Shown here piece by piece: positions 16,647 through 25,017 of a stretch of 43,256 nucleotides of DNA; position 1 is the stretch's first letter; each line of letters opens with the position of its first letter. The DNA is from Thermoplasmata archaeon (GTDB taxonomy: Archaea; Thermoplasmatota; Thermoplasmata; Halarchaeoplasmatales; Halarchaeoplasmataceae). The position numbers and the translations under genes are program-made. The notes under the pieces are model-generated. The model had not been told where the DNA came from. It made no database searches and was given only the letters and a program-made list of their open reading frames with translations. The stretch spans positions 1-43,256 of the forward strand of contig PWKY01000046.1 in the NCBI GenBank assembly GCA_003560595.1, read 5' to 3'.

Positions 16647-17017
16647 ATGTATGATGTACTGAAAAAAGGATTAACTTTCATTCTCACAGTGATAATTCTA
16701 TTCAATATGCTAGCTACTGCTAGCGGAGAAATGAACAAGCTCGTTGAGGTTGTCATTCAGGAAGAACAAACAATAGCAGAATAATCAAAGTATTTATCAG
16801 ATGATGAAGGCATCGTCGATACAACGGAGTCTGTAGATCATCATGTTCAAGGCACCTAAGGTGATGTATCATCCAAGGTCGTTGTGATCACAGTAGAATC
16901 TAGCTACACATATTTTTGGATTATCGCTCTGATAATTATCCTACAGTGGTTTCACCGATATTTTTGCTTCGGGGTAAAAAGGAGGCAAAATCGCTTGAAG
17001 ACGAAGAGACCAAATAA
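16647..17017 (+). pseudogene. Decayed small membrane protein: two in-frame stops and a frameshift
   Basis: From ATG 16647 a signal peptide is clear (KKGLTFILTVIILFNMLATASG). The same frame then meets TAA at 16782 and TAA in the codon after VDHHVQGT, but stays recognisable through VVVITVESSYTYFWIIALIII. Near 16942 a +1 shift restores the sense TVVSPIFLLRGKKEAKSLED...K-stop at 17015-17017, which is a normal membrane-anchor tail. So it is one gene of about 124 codons with three disabling changes. The surviving first part would give only a 45-residue peptide. It was probably a secreted or anchored protein like its neighbour. Confidence 0.75.
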
Positions 17018-17153
17018 GGGTTCAAAAGAGATATATTTGATCTTAACCATGGTGGAATGTATGACCGCTTTGATTCTGAGATATGAGATGTAATAGTCAT
17101 GCTTAAGATAAGGGTCGTTATTATATGAGCCCAACGACCATAGTGTGGTACTT

Positions 17154-17834
17154 ATGAAAAACAAGATCAAAGAGATCATAAATAAAACACCGCTGCTCAA
17201 TACATTGGCAAAAAAAATATTCATGCCTATCAAAAACTTCTCTTTCCCAGGCAGTAGTGATTACTGGGAAGATAGATATAAGCAAGGTATGGATTCAGGC
17301 ATCGGCTCATATGGAAAGCTCGCAGGATTCAAAGCTAAAGTGATCAATGGATTTGTAAAAGAAAAAGACATCTACTCGGTTATCGAATTCGGCTGTGGGG
17401 ATGGAAATCAACTATCCTTTTTTGACTTCCCTAGTTACGTAGGTTTAGATGTATCAAAAACAGCCATCAAGATGTGTAGGTCTCGATTTAAAAAGGATGA
17501 AACAAAAAAATTTTTGATGTATGATCCTCATGATTTTGATGTAGATCTACTCGACTGTAAAAAGGATCTAGCATTATCATTAGACGTGATCTATCATCTG
17601 ATAGAAGACGATATTTTCCAACTTCATATGGACCATCTCTTTTCTTCTTCTGACCGATTTGTCATGATCTACTCGGATGATGTGGAAACAGAACAGAGAT
17701 ATCATGTAAAACATAGACGATTTACTGACTGGATCGAAAAGAATTTACCTCGATGGATCTTGATTAGAAAGATCAAAAATCCATATCCGGATATATCATG
17801 CGCTGATTTTTACATCTATCAGAAGAAAGGATAA
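17154..17834 (+). CDS. Class I SAM-dependent methyltransferase
   Basis: About 226 residues. SDYWEDRYKQG near residue 35, motif I SVIEFGCGDGNQ, motif II YVGLDVSKTAIK, and LSLDVIYHLIEDD as the motif IV region. The fold is certain but the substrate is not; relatives occur in surface-glycan and secondary-metabolite gene sets. I chose ATG 17154 over GTG 17145 because a TATA-like TTATTATATG lies about 27-35 nt upstream, fitting a leaderless mRNA. Confidence 0.75.
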   Translation: MKNKIKEIINKTPLLNTLAKKIFMPIKNFSFPGSSDYWEDRYKQGMDSGIGSYGKLAGFKAKVINGFVKEKDIYSVIEFGCGDGNQLSFFDFPSYVGLDVSKTAIKMCRSRFKKDETKKFLMYDPHDFDVDLLDCKKDLALSLDVIYHLIEDDIFQLHMDHLFSSSDRFVMIYSDDVETEQRYHVKHRRFTDWIEKNLPRWILIRKIKNPYPDISCADFYIYQKKG

Positions 17835-17888
17835 AAACACGCTAGATCGACCAAAATTTTGATATTGTAAGCCCTATATCATCCTCCG

Positions 17889-18938
17889 ATGGACACCGAA
17901 GAACGTATGAACCTCATGTTGAATAATGTGCAGGAAGTGGTTACCGAAGATGAGTTGAGAGATATTTTAAACGAAGTATCAAACCCATCCGCATACATCG
18001 GTATCGAACCTTCCGGTATGATGCACGTGGGACAGGGTATGATGTGTGCCAATAAGATAAAAGATATGCAGGAAGCCGGCTTTCACGTTAAGATATTACT
18101 TGCAGATTGGCACGCTTACATCAATGACAAGCTAGGGGGAGATATAGATGCCATACGTGTATGTGGTGATTACATAAAGGACTGCTTCCTTGCTTTAGGT
18201 GTCGATGCCAGCAAAACTGAATTCATACTTGCCACCGACCTCATGGACCGGATAACATATTGGGAACGTGTGATCAGGGTGGCAAAGTCTAATTCCGTAG
18301 CACGTATAAAAAGGGCGGTTGATATCATGGGGAGAGGATCGGACGAAACCGATGCGGACTCTTCCATGCTCCTATATCCTTCACTACAGGTGACAGATAT
18401 ATTCGAATTAGGAGTGGACGTTGCTTATGCAGGGATAGATCAGAGAAGAGCCCACATGCTAGCAAGAGATACTGCCGACAAACAAGGTTGGAGAAAACCG
18501 GTGGCACTGCATACACCAATACTTTCAGGATTGAAAGGAGGCGGTCGGATGGATGCCGCAAATAAAGGTAAGATGAGCAAAAGTGACCCTGATTCCTGTA
18601 TCTTCATACACGATGAGCCGGATGATATCACAAGAAAGATCAACGGTGCTTACTGTCCCGCTGAAGTGGAGGGCAACCCGATCCTAGAGATGAGTAGATA
18701 TCTGATATTGCCGGCAACTGGAGAACTACACATAGATCGGCCTGAAAAATGGGGTGGAGACCTACACTATGATAACTACGAAGGATTGGAGAAGGACTAC
18801 GTTGAAGATCAGCTGCATCCAGCGGACCTTAAAAAAGCGGTGGCAACATCACTATCTGATATATTGAAGCCCGTGAGAGATTACTTTAACGATAAAAGTG
18901 AAAATTATGATGAATTAAAGAGTATTTTGGAAGAATGA
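17889..18938 (+). CDS. tyrS: Tyrosyl-tRNA synthetase, archaeal/eukaryotic type
   Basis: Charges tRNA-Tyr. 349 residues. Class I signature HIGH appears as MHVGQG within YIGIEPSGMMHVGQG, and KMSKS is intact in NKGKMSKSDPDSCIFIHDE. ADWHAYINDKLGGD and LQVTDIFELGVDVAYAGIDQRRAHMLAR match the tyrosine-binding region of archaeal TyrRS. No S4 domain, as expected for this type. It converges with the DHH gene, 8 bp apart. Confidence 0.93.
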   Translation: MDTEERMNLMLNNVQEVVTEDELRDILNEVSNPSAYIGIEPSGMMHVGQGMMCANKIKDMQEAGFHVKILLADWHAYINDKLGGDIDAIRVCGDYIKDCFLALGVDASKTEFILATDLMDRITYWERVIRVAKSNSVARIKRAVDIMGRGSDETDADSSMLLYPSLQVTDIFELGVDVAYAGIDQRRAHMLARDTADKQGWRKPVALHTPILSGLKGGGRMDAANKGKMSKSDPDSCIFIHDEPDDITRKINGAYCPAEVEGNPILEMSRYLILPATGELHIDRPEKWGGDLHYDNYEGLEKDYVEDQLHPADLKKAVATSLSDILKPVRDYFNDKSENYDELKSILEE

Positions 18939-18946
18939 TGATATCA

Positions 18947-19882
18947 TCACTGGATCCGGATCGATATGTCCCTTTCTTTGATCATCGCCCGTGTTCTCCG
19001 AACCAGTCGCTCTGTAAATTCCTCCACCTCCCCTTTACCTTTGAGGACGGCAGCACCCGGATGACCTCCGCCGGATACATTATCAAATTCTTTCGCTAAC
19101 TCGTTAAACAGCTGACCCATATCAACTCCCATCTTAATGATATCGTTCCTAACTCGTGACGATATCAGGAAATTTTCATCTCTTTGAGAGCCTGAAAAAG
19201 ATATATCCGCCCCAGTTCTCAAAAGCATATCTGATACCGATGATTCAAAACTGCTCACGTATGTATATGCTATAAGAAGACCACTTTCTCTTACATGTAA
19301 GGAGCGTTCCGCCCCCTTCAATCTGCATATCTTCTCTGAATACGTTCTTCTTGAAGATATGGTATCATATACTTCAGAAATACTAGCACCAGATAATTCT
19401 ATGATATCCGCCAGCGTACGAAATGTATCCACGGTTGCCCGTCGGAATCCAGAAGTATCTGTGATCATACCTGCTATTAAGGCAATCCCCTCGTCTTTAG
19501 AAAGCTTCTCGGGAGCTACCATGTCGTAGATGATCTCTACGCACGAAGTCCTTTTTTCTTTATGGACTTCAACTTCCCACCCATCCGTAGGATGGTGATC
19601 GATGATCACAGCTTTCTCTAGAGGTATACTTATGGGATCCAGCTGTGTAGGTGTGGGTGTATCCACCACGACGTATTGTTCATAATCCTCAGTTAAGGGA
19701 GGAAGTTTATATCTTAAATTCAAGTATTCAGCAAGTGGCTTGCCCTTCCTATCCGGTGAATTAGGAAGTACCACGTCTCCTCCGTAACGTTTTTGTAAAA
19801 AATAGAGAGACCCGATAGCGTCGGGATCCGCATTTTGATGTGATAAAAAAAGGGTTTTAAGGCCGGGACGGATCTTATCCAT
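18947..19882 (-). CDS. DHH/DHHA1 phosphoesterase, NrnA-like
   Basis: 311 residues with the full motif set: SHQNADPDAIGS, VVVDTP, IDHHPTDG, GMITDTSGFRR and the DHHA1 loop SGGGHPGAAVLKG. This matches bifunctional oligoribonuclease/PAP phosphatase and related nucleotidase families. It is the last gene of the proteasome/exosome operon, abutting prefoldin beta with no gap. Location in an RNA-processing operon favours a nanoRNase-type role, as inference. Unlike the DHH gene at 6710-7693, its DHHA1 loop is canonical. Confidence 0.88.
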   Translation of the reverse strand: MDKIRPGLKTLFLSHQNADPDAIGSLYFLQKRYGGDVVLPNSPDRKGKPLAEYLNLRYKLPPLTEDYEQYVVVDTPTPTQLDPISIPLEKAVIIDHHPTDGWEVEVHKEKRTSCVEIIYDMVAPEKLSKDEGIALIAGMITDTSGFRRATVDTFRTLADIIELSGASISEVYDTISSRRTYSEKICRLKGAERSLHVRESGLLIAYTYVSSFESSVSDMLLRTGADISFSGSQRDENFLISSRVRNDIIKMGVDMGQLFNELAKEFDNVSGGGHPGAAVLKGKGEVEEFTERLVRRTRAMIKERDISIRIQ

Positions 19883-20257
19883 CTACGCCCCGCCGATAGG
19901 ACCTTGCTGCATACCACTCAATTTAGATGTGAGTTCCTGCTGTAGTTCCTGGAAGTTTTTACGTAGTTTTTCTTCCTGTCGGGAAAGGGACTTAACTCTT
20001 ACTTTGATAGTCTCGAGTTCATCTTCGAGTTCCTCGATAAGTTCTTTTCTATCTTTAACCTTTACGAGTAGATCCCCACCCAGATTTTTGAATATAGGTG
20101 TGTCATCATCCAACTTTTTGAGTTCTTCAAGTGCCCTATCTACATCGTTGCTTTTCATATCCAACTGCTGCTTCTGCGAACTAACCTGCTGAAGCTGTTG
20201 CTGCATCTGCTGTGCCTTTGCTATCTCATTCTGTATATCTTCCTGCGAAACGCTCAT
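19883..20257 (-). CDS. pfdB: Prefoldin subunit beta
   Basis: 124 residues: two long coiled-coil helices (1-45 and 75-115) rich in Q/E/K around a short hairpin with TPIFKNLGGDLLVKV, the beta-prefoldin signature. With the alpha subunit (not here) it forms a hexameric holdase that passes unfolded proteins to the thermosome. Starts in ATGA overlap with pcc1. Confidence 0.93.
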   Translation of the reverse strand: MSVSQEDIQNEIAKAQQMQQQLQQVSSQKQQLDMKSNDVDRALEELKKLDDDTPIFKNLGGDLLVKVKDRKELIEELEDELETIKVRVKSLSRQEEKLRKNFQELQQELTSKLSGMQQGPIGGA

Positions 20258-20499
20258 TTTATTACCTCTTTATTTGAGTATTTATTTGCTATATCGGTAG
20301 TTACACCGAGCCATCTTAAATAGGAATTGACGGACGCTCTGAGTGCATGACTGTCTTCTGCACCAATCTTGATGGAAGGAGGGTTCGTTGATATATCTAT
20401 CGAAACCCGATTCATACCCTCTTGAGCTTCCGGCTGGAGTGCTTCCAATGCCGTGTTATTAACATCGGAGTCCTCCAGCTCGATAAGTGCATATTTCAT
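20254..20499 (-). CDS. pcc1: KEOPS complex subunit Pcc1
   Basis: 81 residues. The C-terminal half has LRASVNSYLRWL, the conserved helix of Pcc1, preceded by short beta strands. KEOPS makes the t6A37 modification on ANN-decoding tRNAs; Pcc1 is the dimerising subunit. Overlaps rpoP and pfdB by 4 nt each, an arrangement typical of this archaeal operon. Confidence 0.85.
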   Translation of the reverse strand: MKYALIELEDSDVNNTALEALQPEAQEGMNRVSIDISTNPPSIKIGAEDSHALRASVNSYLRWLGVTTDIANKYSNKEVIK

Positions 20500-20630
20500 C
20501 GAGCCTTCAACACCTTCTTCACGTTCGGTGGATCCTTGTAAAATACCTTGGCTCCACAGTTTTCACACTGTATCCCCACGGTACTCATGTCTGTTTTGAT
20601 TCTTTCCTTGCAGACGGCACATCTAAACAT
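20496..20630 (-). CDS. rpoP: RNA polymerase subunit P (Rpo12)
   Basis: Only 44 residues. The protein begins MFRCAVCKERIKTDMSTVGI, then QCENCGAKVFYKDPP, and ends in a basic tail. The two CxxC knuckles form the zinc ribbon of archaeal Rpo12, the counterpart of eukaryotic Rpb12, which helps assemble the D-L-N-P subcomplex. Stop TGA overlaps the pcc1 ATG. It lies 4 bp after the L37Ae gene. Confidence 0.93.
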   Translation of the reverse strand: MFRCAVCKERIKTDMSTVGIQCENCGAKVFYKDPPNVKKVLKAR

Positions 20631-20634
20631 ATCT

Positions 20635-20880
20635 CTAATCCTCCTGGAGTCTGATGTTCCTACCTAGGTACGGTCTGTAGGCGCCTCCTGCAAATGTGAG
20701 GCCGCATTTTCTACAGCTCCAAATACCCGTACTCTTACGCTTTATCTTTTTGTGATGGCACTCGGGACATTCATAGGAGGCTTTAAGCTGTTCCTCGACG
20801 GTTTTGATGTTCCGTCTGGCTTTAACCCCGTAACGAGTACCAAAGCGACCAGTGCTACCTACTTTTTTCTTTTTTCCCAT
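20635..20880 (-). CDS. rpl37ae: Large-subunit ribosomal protein L37Ae (eL43)
   Basis: About 81 residues, basic, with KKVGSTGRFGTRYG at the N-terminus and zinc finger CPECHHKKIKRKSTGIWSCRKCG, ending in AGGAYRP. ATG 20880 is preferred to TTG 20886. A TATA-like element about 45 nt upstream suggests a separate promoter inside the operon. Confidence 0.95.
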   Translation of the reverse strand: MGKKKKVGSTGRFGTRYGVKARRNIKTVEEQLKASYECPECHHKKIKRKSTGIWSCRKCGLTFAGGAYRPYLGRNIRLQED

Positions 20881-20920
20881 GGTCAATCAGCCCTTTAAGC
20901 ACGCTGGTGTTGTTTCCACC

Positions 20921-20930
20921 ATATTTAAAT
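20921..20930 (-). promoter_or_regulatory. Internal promoter before rpl37ae
   Basis: The minus strand reads ATTTAAATAT, overlapping the TAA stop of rrp42. Transcription would start near 20899, about 20 nt before the L37Ae ATG. It would let the ribosomal/RNA polymerase half of the operon be expressed apart from the exosome half. Confidence 0.4.
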
Positions 20931-21728
20931 TTTTTCCTCTGATGTATTCGCTAACCTTCCCCTCAGCTCTTCTCCGATCTCTTTGGACTTTTTAATACAT
21001 TCTCGGATTTCATCGTAACTGAAGACTCCAGAAAGGCCTTTCTGCATGGCTACTATGTTCCCATTTTCATTGGTCGAAACCGTCAATCTGGTGTCAGAGA
21101 TCCTCTCTTCTTCCAATCTTGCATCTAATAGTATCTGATCTCTGATCTTACTGAATGTGGTCGGAACTACTACGTGGTCTATGGGTAGTGGGTAATCCTC
21201 TCCAAGATCAAATTTCTCAGCTGGCACCATTGTGTTCATCAGTGCGGACATCGCGCCTATACCACATGCATCGAATAGGTTACCGTCGAAGTCAAGGATG
21301 TGCATGTCTATGAATATCAACCAAACCTTTTCGCCCTCTTCGATACATAGTTTAGTAGCATCAACAACATTACCTTCTCTGATGCCTCTATCAACAACCC
21401 TAGCTAATTCGGTAGCATCTTCCCTTGGTGGACCGGACTCATAGTTCGGTGATGCCATAGGTATAAGCTCCGCTGAAGTGATAACAACACCTTTATCCGG
21501 TGTATCCGGGAACGGTTCTCCAACGTCCATCTTGATACCAACGACTACATCTGTATCTCCCAACTTGACTCTAGCAGATCCTTCGGCTGCCCCTATCCAG
21601 TTGGACTGTATCTTTAGTTCTCGATGTTCGTACATATCTCGACTGTCTATCCTTTTTCCATCTTTTATAAGTCTGTAAAGGTACTCCTTAGTGATCTTTG
21701 AAATTATCTCCTTCATGTTATCACTCAT
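20925..21728 (-). CDS. rrp42: Exosome complex protein Rrp42
   Basis: RNase PH-fold subunit of the archaeal exosome ring. It lacks phosphorolytic activity itself but builds the active site with Rrp41. [16 protein letters not shown] is near the N-terminus, then [34 protein letters not shown] and [14 protein letters not shown] 21728 overlaps the rrp41 stop by 8 bp; ATG 21716 is also possible. Confidence 0.95.
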   Translation of the reverse strand: MSDNMKEIISKITKEYLYRLIKDGKRIDSRDMYEHRELKIQSNWIGAAEGSARVKLGDTDVVVGIKMDVGEPFPDTPDKGVVITSAELIPMASPNYESGPPREDATELARVVDRGIREGNVVDATKLCIEEGEKVWLIFIDMHILDFDGNLFDACGIGAMSALMNTMVPAEKFDLGEDYPLPIDHVVVPTTFSKIRDQILLDARLEEERISDTRLTVSTNENGNIVAMQKGLSGVFSYDEIRECIKKSKEIGEELRGRLANTSEEKI

Positions 21729-22476
21729 CCTCCTCAAAATCTTCGTAGCCTTCAAGGGATGTAGAATACCTCCTCTTTAAGGCATCTCTCTGTATCTCGT
21801 ATATCTCTTTACATGCTCCAACAGCTAGTTCCATGGCTTTATCAAATTCTTCCGTGGTAAGGTCTCCATCCATCTGAAGTAGTGTGACTTTGTCTGTTCT
21901 TGGTACTATGGCAAGGGGTACGTCGGCTTCACCGAAGTTGTCCTCCTTTTGACCAAGATCCAAGACCACATGTCCGTCTATCTTACCTGCGGCGCATGAA
22001 GCGATCATATCCGACATGGGTATGCCTGCATCAGCGAGTGCAACAGATGCTGCTGTCAGAGCGGCACACCGTGTACCTGCACTAGCTTCTAATACCTCTA
22101 TAAATACGTCAACAGCGGCCCGGGGGAACTGCTCTACAAAGACTATCTCTTCCAAAGCTTCAGAGATGAGCTTGCTTATCTCCACCGATCTTCTATCTGG
22201 TCCAGGTCGTTTCCTATCGGAAACAGAAAAGGCCGCCATATTATACCGGGCCTGAACAACAGCCTTCGAGGGGTTCTGTGCATGCCTAGGGTGAAGTTCT
22301 CGGGGTCCATAGACTGCAGCCATAACTTTGTTCTCACCCCATGTGAGATATGCAGAACCGTCTGCACGTTGTAAAACACCGGCCTCTATCTTTATCTCTC
22401 TTAATTCATCAAATTTTCTTCCATCTAATCTTAATCCATTCTCATCTATCAATTTAATATCGGAATCCATTCCCAT
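21721..22476 (-). CDS. rrp41: Exosome complex exonuclease Rrp41
   Basis: Catalytic RNase PH-fold subunit that degrades RNA 3'-5' by phosphorolysis. 251 residues. [56 protein letters not shown] and [17 protein letters not shown] carry the RNA-, phosphate- and acid-residue motifs. The ATG follows a GGAGGA site just after the rrp4 stop. Confidence 0.96.
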   Translation of the reverse strand: MGMDSDIKLIDENGLRLDGRKFDELREIKIEAGVLQRADGSAYLTWGENKVMAAVYGPRELHPRHAQNPSKAVVQARYNMAAFSVSDRKRPGPDRRSVEISKLISEALEEIVFVEQFPRAAVDVFIEVLEASAGTRCAALTAASVALADAGIPMSDMIASCAAGKIDGHVVLDLGQKEDNFGEADVPLAIVPRTDKVTLLQMDGDLTTEEFDKAMELAVGACKEIYEIQRDALKRRYSTSLEGYEDFEEDE

Positions 22477-22478
22477 AT

Positions 22479-23171
22479 TTATTCCTCCTGATCAAAATCT
22501 TTACCAGTTTCGTTCTTCAAAAATTCCTTTACAGCATCAGTAAGGCCTACTGCTTGTGCTTTTTCTTCTATCATCTGAACGGCTTTTACAGCAATATATT
22601 GGCCTTCAAGATCACCGTCTATCCAGATACGGCCGTTCTGACCGACAAATATCCTACAACCGGTGTAGTTTTTCAGCATGGTTATCATGGAACCTTTACG
22701 CCCTATGACGCGGGGAACTTGTGATGGAGCTATCTCGATAATCTGCCCACTATTCAACTTCCTAAGTCCCTCTTCATCCATGCGTATCTGTACCTTCTTT
22801 AGTTCATCCACATTTGATATCTTTACAAGTATGGCATCACCTACGTCGATGTAGCTGATAGTATCTCCGAACTCCACCCTCCAGGGAACATCGTTCACAT
22901 GGAGGATAGCAGAAAATGCAGCGTTTATGTCAACCATCCATATGGATGGGTTTAAGTCAGTAACAGTACCGATCACTTTGTCGCCCCGATTAGGGTCGTA
23001 TCGTCCTCTCTGAGCTGCGATGTTCACATAACCTGAACGAAAGGTTTTAACGCCTAACTTGGATGCATATATGTTCCGTTCTTTTTTATAAGTGCCTCTA
23101 CCGGGTCTACAATCTTCTTCTTCGATGATATCCCCTGGTAAAAGGAGTTCTCTTTTCTTTTCTTTATTCAT
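22479..23171 (-). CDS. rrp4: Exosome RNA-binding cap protein Rrp4
   Basis: About 230 residues: N-terminal domain ([20 protein letters not shown]), S1 domain (about 65-145) and KH domain with [21 protein letters not shown], the GxxG loop being GRKG. It caps the exosome ring and guides substrates. Start at ATG 23171 with AAGGTGT upstream, rather than TTG 23189. Confidence 0.95.
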   Translation of the reverse strand: MNKEKKRELLLPGDIIEEEDCRPGRGTYKKERNIYASKLGVKTFRSGYVNIAAQRGRYDPNRGDKVIGTVTDLNPSIWMVDINAAFSAILHVNDVPWRVEFGDTISYIDVGDAILVKISNVDELKKVQIRMDEEGLRKLNSGQIIEIAPSQVPRVIGRKGSMITMLKNYTGCRIFVGQNGRIWIDGDLEGQYIAVKAVQMIEEKAQAVGLTDAVKEFLKNETGKDFDQEE

Positions 23172-23198
23172 TTTAATACACCTTTTCAATCAATAAAT

Positions 23199-23927
23199 CT
23201 AATCCTTAATTTCTATCTCTACTTGACCCTTGGTGAGATGGTTAACTCGTTCAAATAATTCGTCTTTAATACCGGCGGGTATCTTGATGGTACCATGCCA
23301 TCGACCGTCTGAAAGCCAATCTTCACTCGTTATAGTACCAAGGGATTTCAATTCACCATATAATTTGCCGTAAAGATCGCCTCGGACCTTTATGGATACA
23401 GTTAGTTTCTTGAAACTCAATGGTATCAAGCTTCTTATGCTATCTACAACCTCATCCATCTGCAGACTGACCGGCTTGAAAGGATCTATGTGAATATTTG
23501 CTTCGTTCATCGCATTTTCAATACGGGCAGGTGGATGCGGTGTACCTGTCTGTGGATTCATCGAGTTACGGACTATCCTATTTATTATCTCTTTACGTTT
23601 TTGCTCCTGCCTTTTGCGTCTCTGTTCTGTCGTTATCTGCACGTCGCCCTTCTCTAATATTTTTATGGCGATGTCTTCTACATCTGTGGTTTCAAAGACC
23701 TCTTCTAACATCTCTGTAGAGACCTCTTTTCCCTTCTTAGCATCTGAAAATATTTTATCTACAGGCATATTCTCTAGTATGTTGATATCTCTTTCGCCTC
23801 GAAAGGATTCAACGGCATTGGGCTTGACGAGTATCTCAAAACTTTCACCACGGGATTTAAACCGGGCTATAACATACTCGTCCAGAAGTGTATCGGTGTG
23901 TTCTTTAGGATAGTCTTTCTTTCCCAC
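23199..23927 (-). CDS. sbds: SBDS/Sdo1 ribosome maturation protein
   Basis: About 242 residues. The N-terminal domain (YVIARFKSRGESFEILVKPN, DINILENMPVDKIFSDAKKG), the middle three-helix region ending NPQTGTPHPPARIENAM, and the C-terminal ferredoxin-like domain match the archaeal SBDS family, which removes the eIF6 block from the large subunit. I place the start at GTG 23927 (MGKKDYPKEH) with GGTGGT upstream; longer reading would overlap psmA. Confidence 0.93.
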   Translation of the reverse strand: MGKKDYPKEHTDTLLDEYVIARFKSRGESFEILVKPNAVESFRGERDINILENMPVDKIFSDAKKGKEVSTEMLEEVFETTDVEDIAIKILEKGDVQITTEQRRKRQEQKRKEIINRIVRNSMNPQTGTPHPPARIENAMNEANIHIDPFKPVSLQMDEVVDSIRSLIPLSFKKLTVSIKVRGDLYGKLYGELKSLGTITSEDWLSDGRWHGTIKIPAGIKDELFERVNHLTKGQVEIEIKD

Positions 23928-23937
23928 GTTTACCACC

Positions 23938-24651
23938 CTATTCAAGGGAAGACAAGTACTCCTTGATCTGTTCCTCCTTGACTTTCTTGAACTCCTCTTC
24001 TGCGGTGATAACAACGATCTCAAGTGACGCAGGGTCTAAGTCTCCTTCAGTGGATCTATTTAGCCCCTTGAGTGCTAGTTTTATTCCCTCTTCCAAAGAC
24101 ATATCGTCGTCGTATTCTTCATCGAATACTTCCTGTACCTCCTCACGATCCATACCTATACTTCCGGCTTTGTATGCCTGGAAAGCACCGCTTGGATCGG
24201 TCTCGTAAAGGTGAGGTCCGTCCTCGTCGACACCAGCTATCAAAAGGGCTGTACCGAATGGTCGTACACCACCGTATTGAGTATAAGTCTGCTTATAATC
24301 ACATATCCGCTTCACTAATGTTGAAATGTCGATCCTTTCATCATAAGATACTCTGTTAACTTGGGCCACCATCCTAGCGTAATCTACTAAAACCCTAGCA
24401 TCTCCTACCAATCCTGAGGTGGCTAGACCTATCTTTTTATCGATGTGGAAAATCTTCTCTATTGAGTCTGGCTCTACTAATTTACTTGATATTATCTTAC
24501 CAACAACTAAGGCAACACCGTCTTTCGTTTTTATTCCGATCGTTGTAGTACCCCGTTTGACTGCTTCCCTTGCGTATTCAACTTGGAATAGTCTACCGTC
24601 GGGGGAGAAGACGGTTATTCCCCTGTCATATCCCATCTGTCCTGGCTGCAT
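23938..24651 (-). CDS. psmA: 20S proteasome alpha subunit
   Basis: 237 residues. N-terminal YDRGITVFSPDGRLFQVEYAREAV is the alpha-type signature helix H0 region that gates the pore; GTTTIGIKTKDGVALVV and VRPFGTALLIAGVD follow. The C-terminal tail is long and acidic. First gene of the operon; GGTGA lies seven bases before the ATG. The beta subunit is not in the window. Confidence 0.96.
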   Translation of the reverse strand: MQPGQMGYDRGITVFSPDGRLFQVEYAREAVKRGTTTIGIKTKDGVALVVGKIISSKLVEPDSIEKIFHIDKKIGLATSGLVGDARVLVDYARMVAQVNRVSYDERIDISTLVKRICDYKQTYTQYGGVRPFGTALLIAGVDEDGPHLYETDPSGAFQAYKAGSIGMDREEVQEVFDEEYDDDMSLEEGIKLALKGLNRSTEGDLDPASLEIVVITAEEEFKKVKEEQIKEYLSSLE

Positions 24652-24684
24652 TCGTTTTCACCTACGAGTAAAAGATACATGATA

Positions 24685-24693
24685 GTTATAAAG
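24685..24693 (-). promoter_or_regulatory. TATA box of the psmA-exosome operon
   Basis: Minus strand CTTTATAAC, about 38 nt before the psmA ATG, giving a leader of about 12 nt that contains the GGTGA ribosome site. Confidence 0.45.
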
Positions 24694-24739
24694 GTTGCCC
24701 CAATCTCTCGTTATCAGTTAATGAACTAAAAAAATTAAG

Positions 24740-24817
24740 GGAAGGGGGGAGGTTATCGTGATTGATGAATCCTCCAATCCCTGTTAGAAAAAGGGAGGGA
24801 GGGTGATTATCGTGATG
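24740..24817 (+). other. Paired G-rich direct repeats in the psmA-hyuA intergenic region
   Basis: A purine/G-rich stretch followed by TTATCGTGAT occurs twice: the 10-mer is at 24753-24762 and 24807-24816, 54 bp apart. The first copy can also fold, GGAGG (24748-24752) with CCTCC (24771-24775). Apart from these repeats and the small ORF listed next, I see nothing else in 24694-25017 except TATA boxes for hyuA. Confidence 0.5.
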
Positions 24818-24943
24818 TATGTTCGTATGTGCAAGTATGCAATGGTACTACTGTATTTAAGTTTTTTGCTCAATATCCAATGGATCCCGTTACTAGATCG
24901 AAGTAATTCAAGACCAGTAAAATCATGTATAAATAAGTTTTGA
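24815..24943 (+). CDS. Possible 42-residue membrane microprotein
   Basis: ATG 24815 has a strong ribosome site (GGAGGGTGAT) six to eight bases upstream. The product has a short hydrophobic helix (MVLLYLSFLL) then a polar tail. A 13-codon ORF (24766-24807, MNPPIPVRKREGG) ends just before it, its TGA lying within the ribosome site. No homology is known to me and length alone gives no statistical support, so it may be chance. Confidence 0.2.
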   Translation: MYVRMCKYAMVLLYLSFLLNIQWIPLLDRSNSRPVKSCINKF

Positions 24944-24988
24944 AATCCTAGTATTCCTTTATGGTCATAAGTAAGAAATCGATAATCA

Positions 24989-24994
24989 TATAAG
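24989..24994 (+). promoter_or_regulatory. TATA box for hyuA
   Basis: TATAAG centred 27 nt before the hyuA ATG, consistent with leaderless transcription. A second, better-looking TATAAATA lies at 24928-24935 and could give a 60-nt leader. Confidence 0.4.
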
Positions 24995-25017
24995 TAGATG
25001 ATACTTTACGATAAAGG

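Noticed and set aside
16647-16784. Functional 45-residue secreted peptide
   Set aside because: The same frame continues past the stop with sensible protein and a membrane anchor, so it is the 5' end of a broken gene.
16782-16784. Stop-codon recoding (pyrrolysine-like readthrough)
   Set aside because: Both in-frame stops are TAA, not TAG, and a frameshift is also needed, so decay is simpler.
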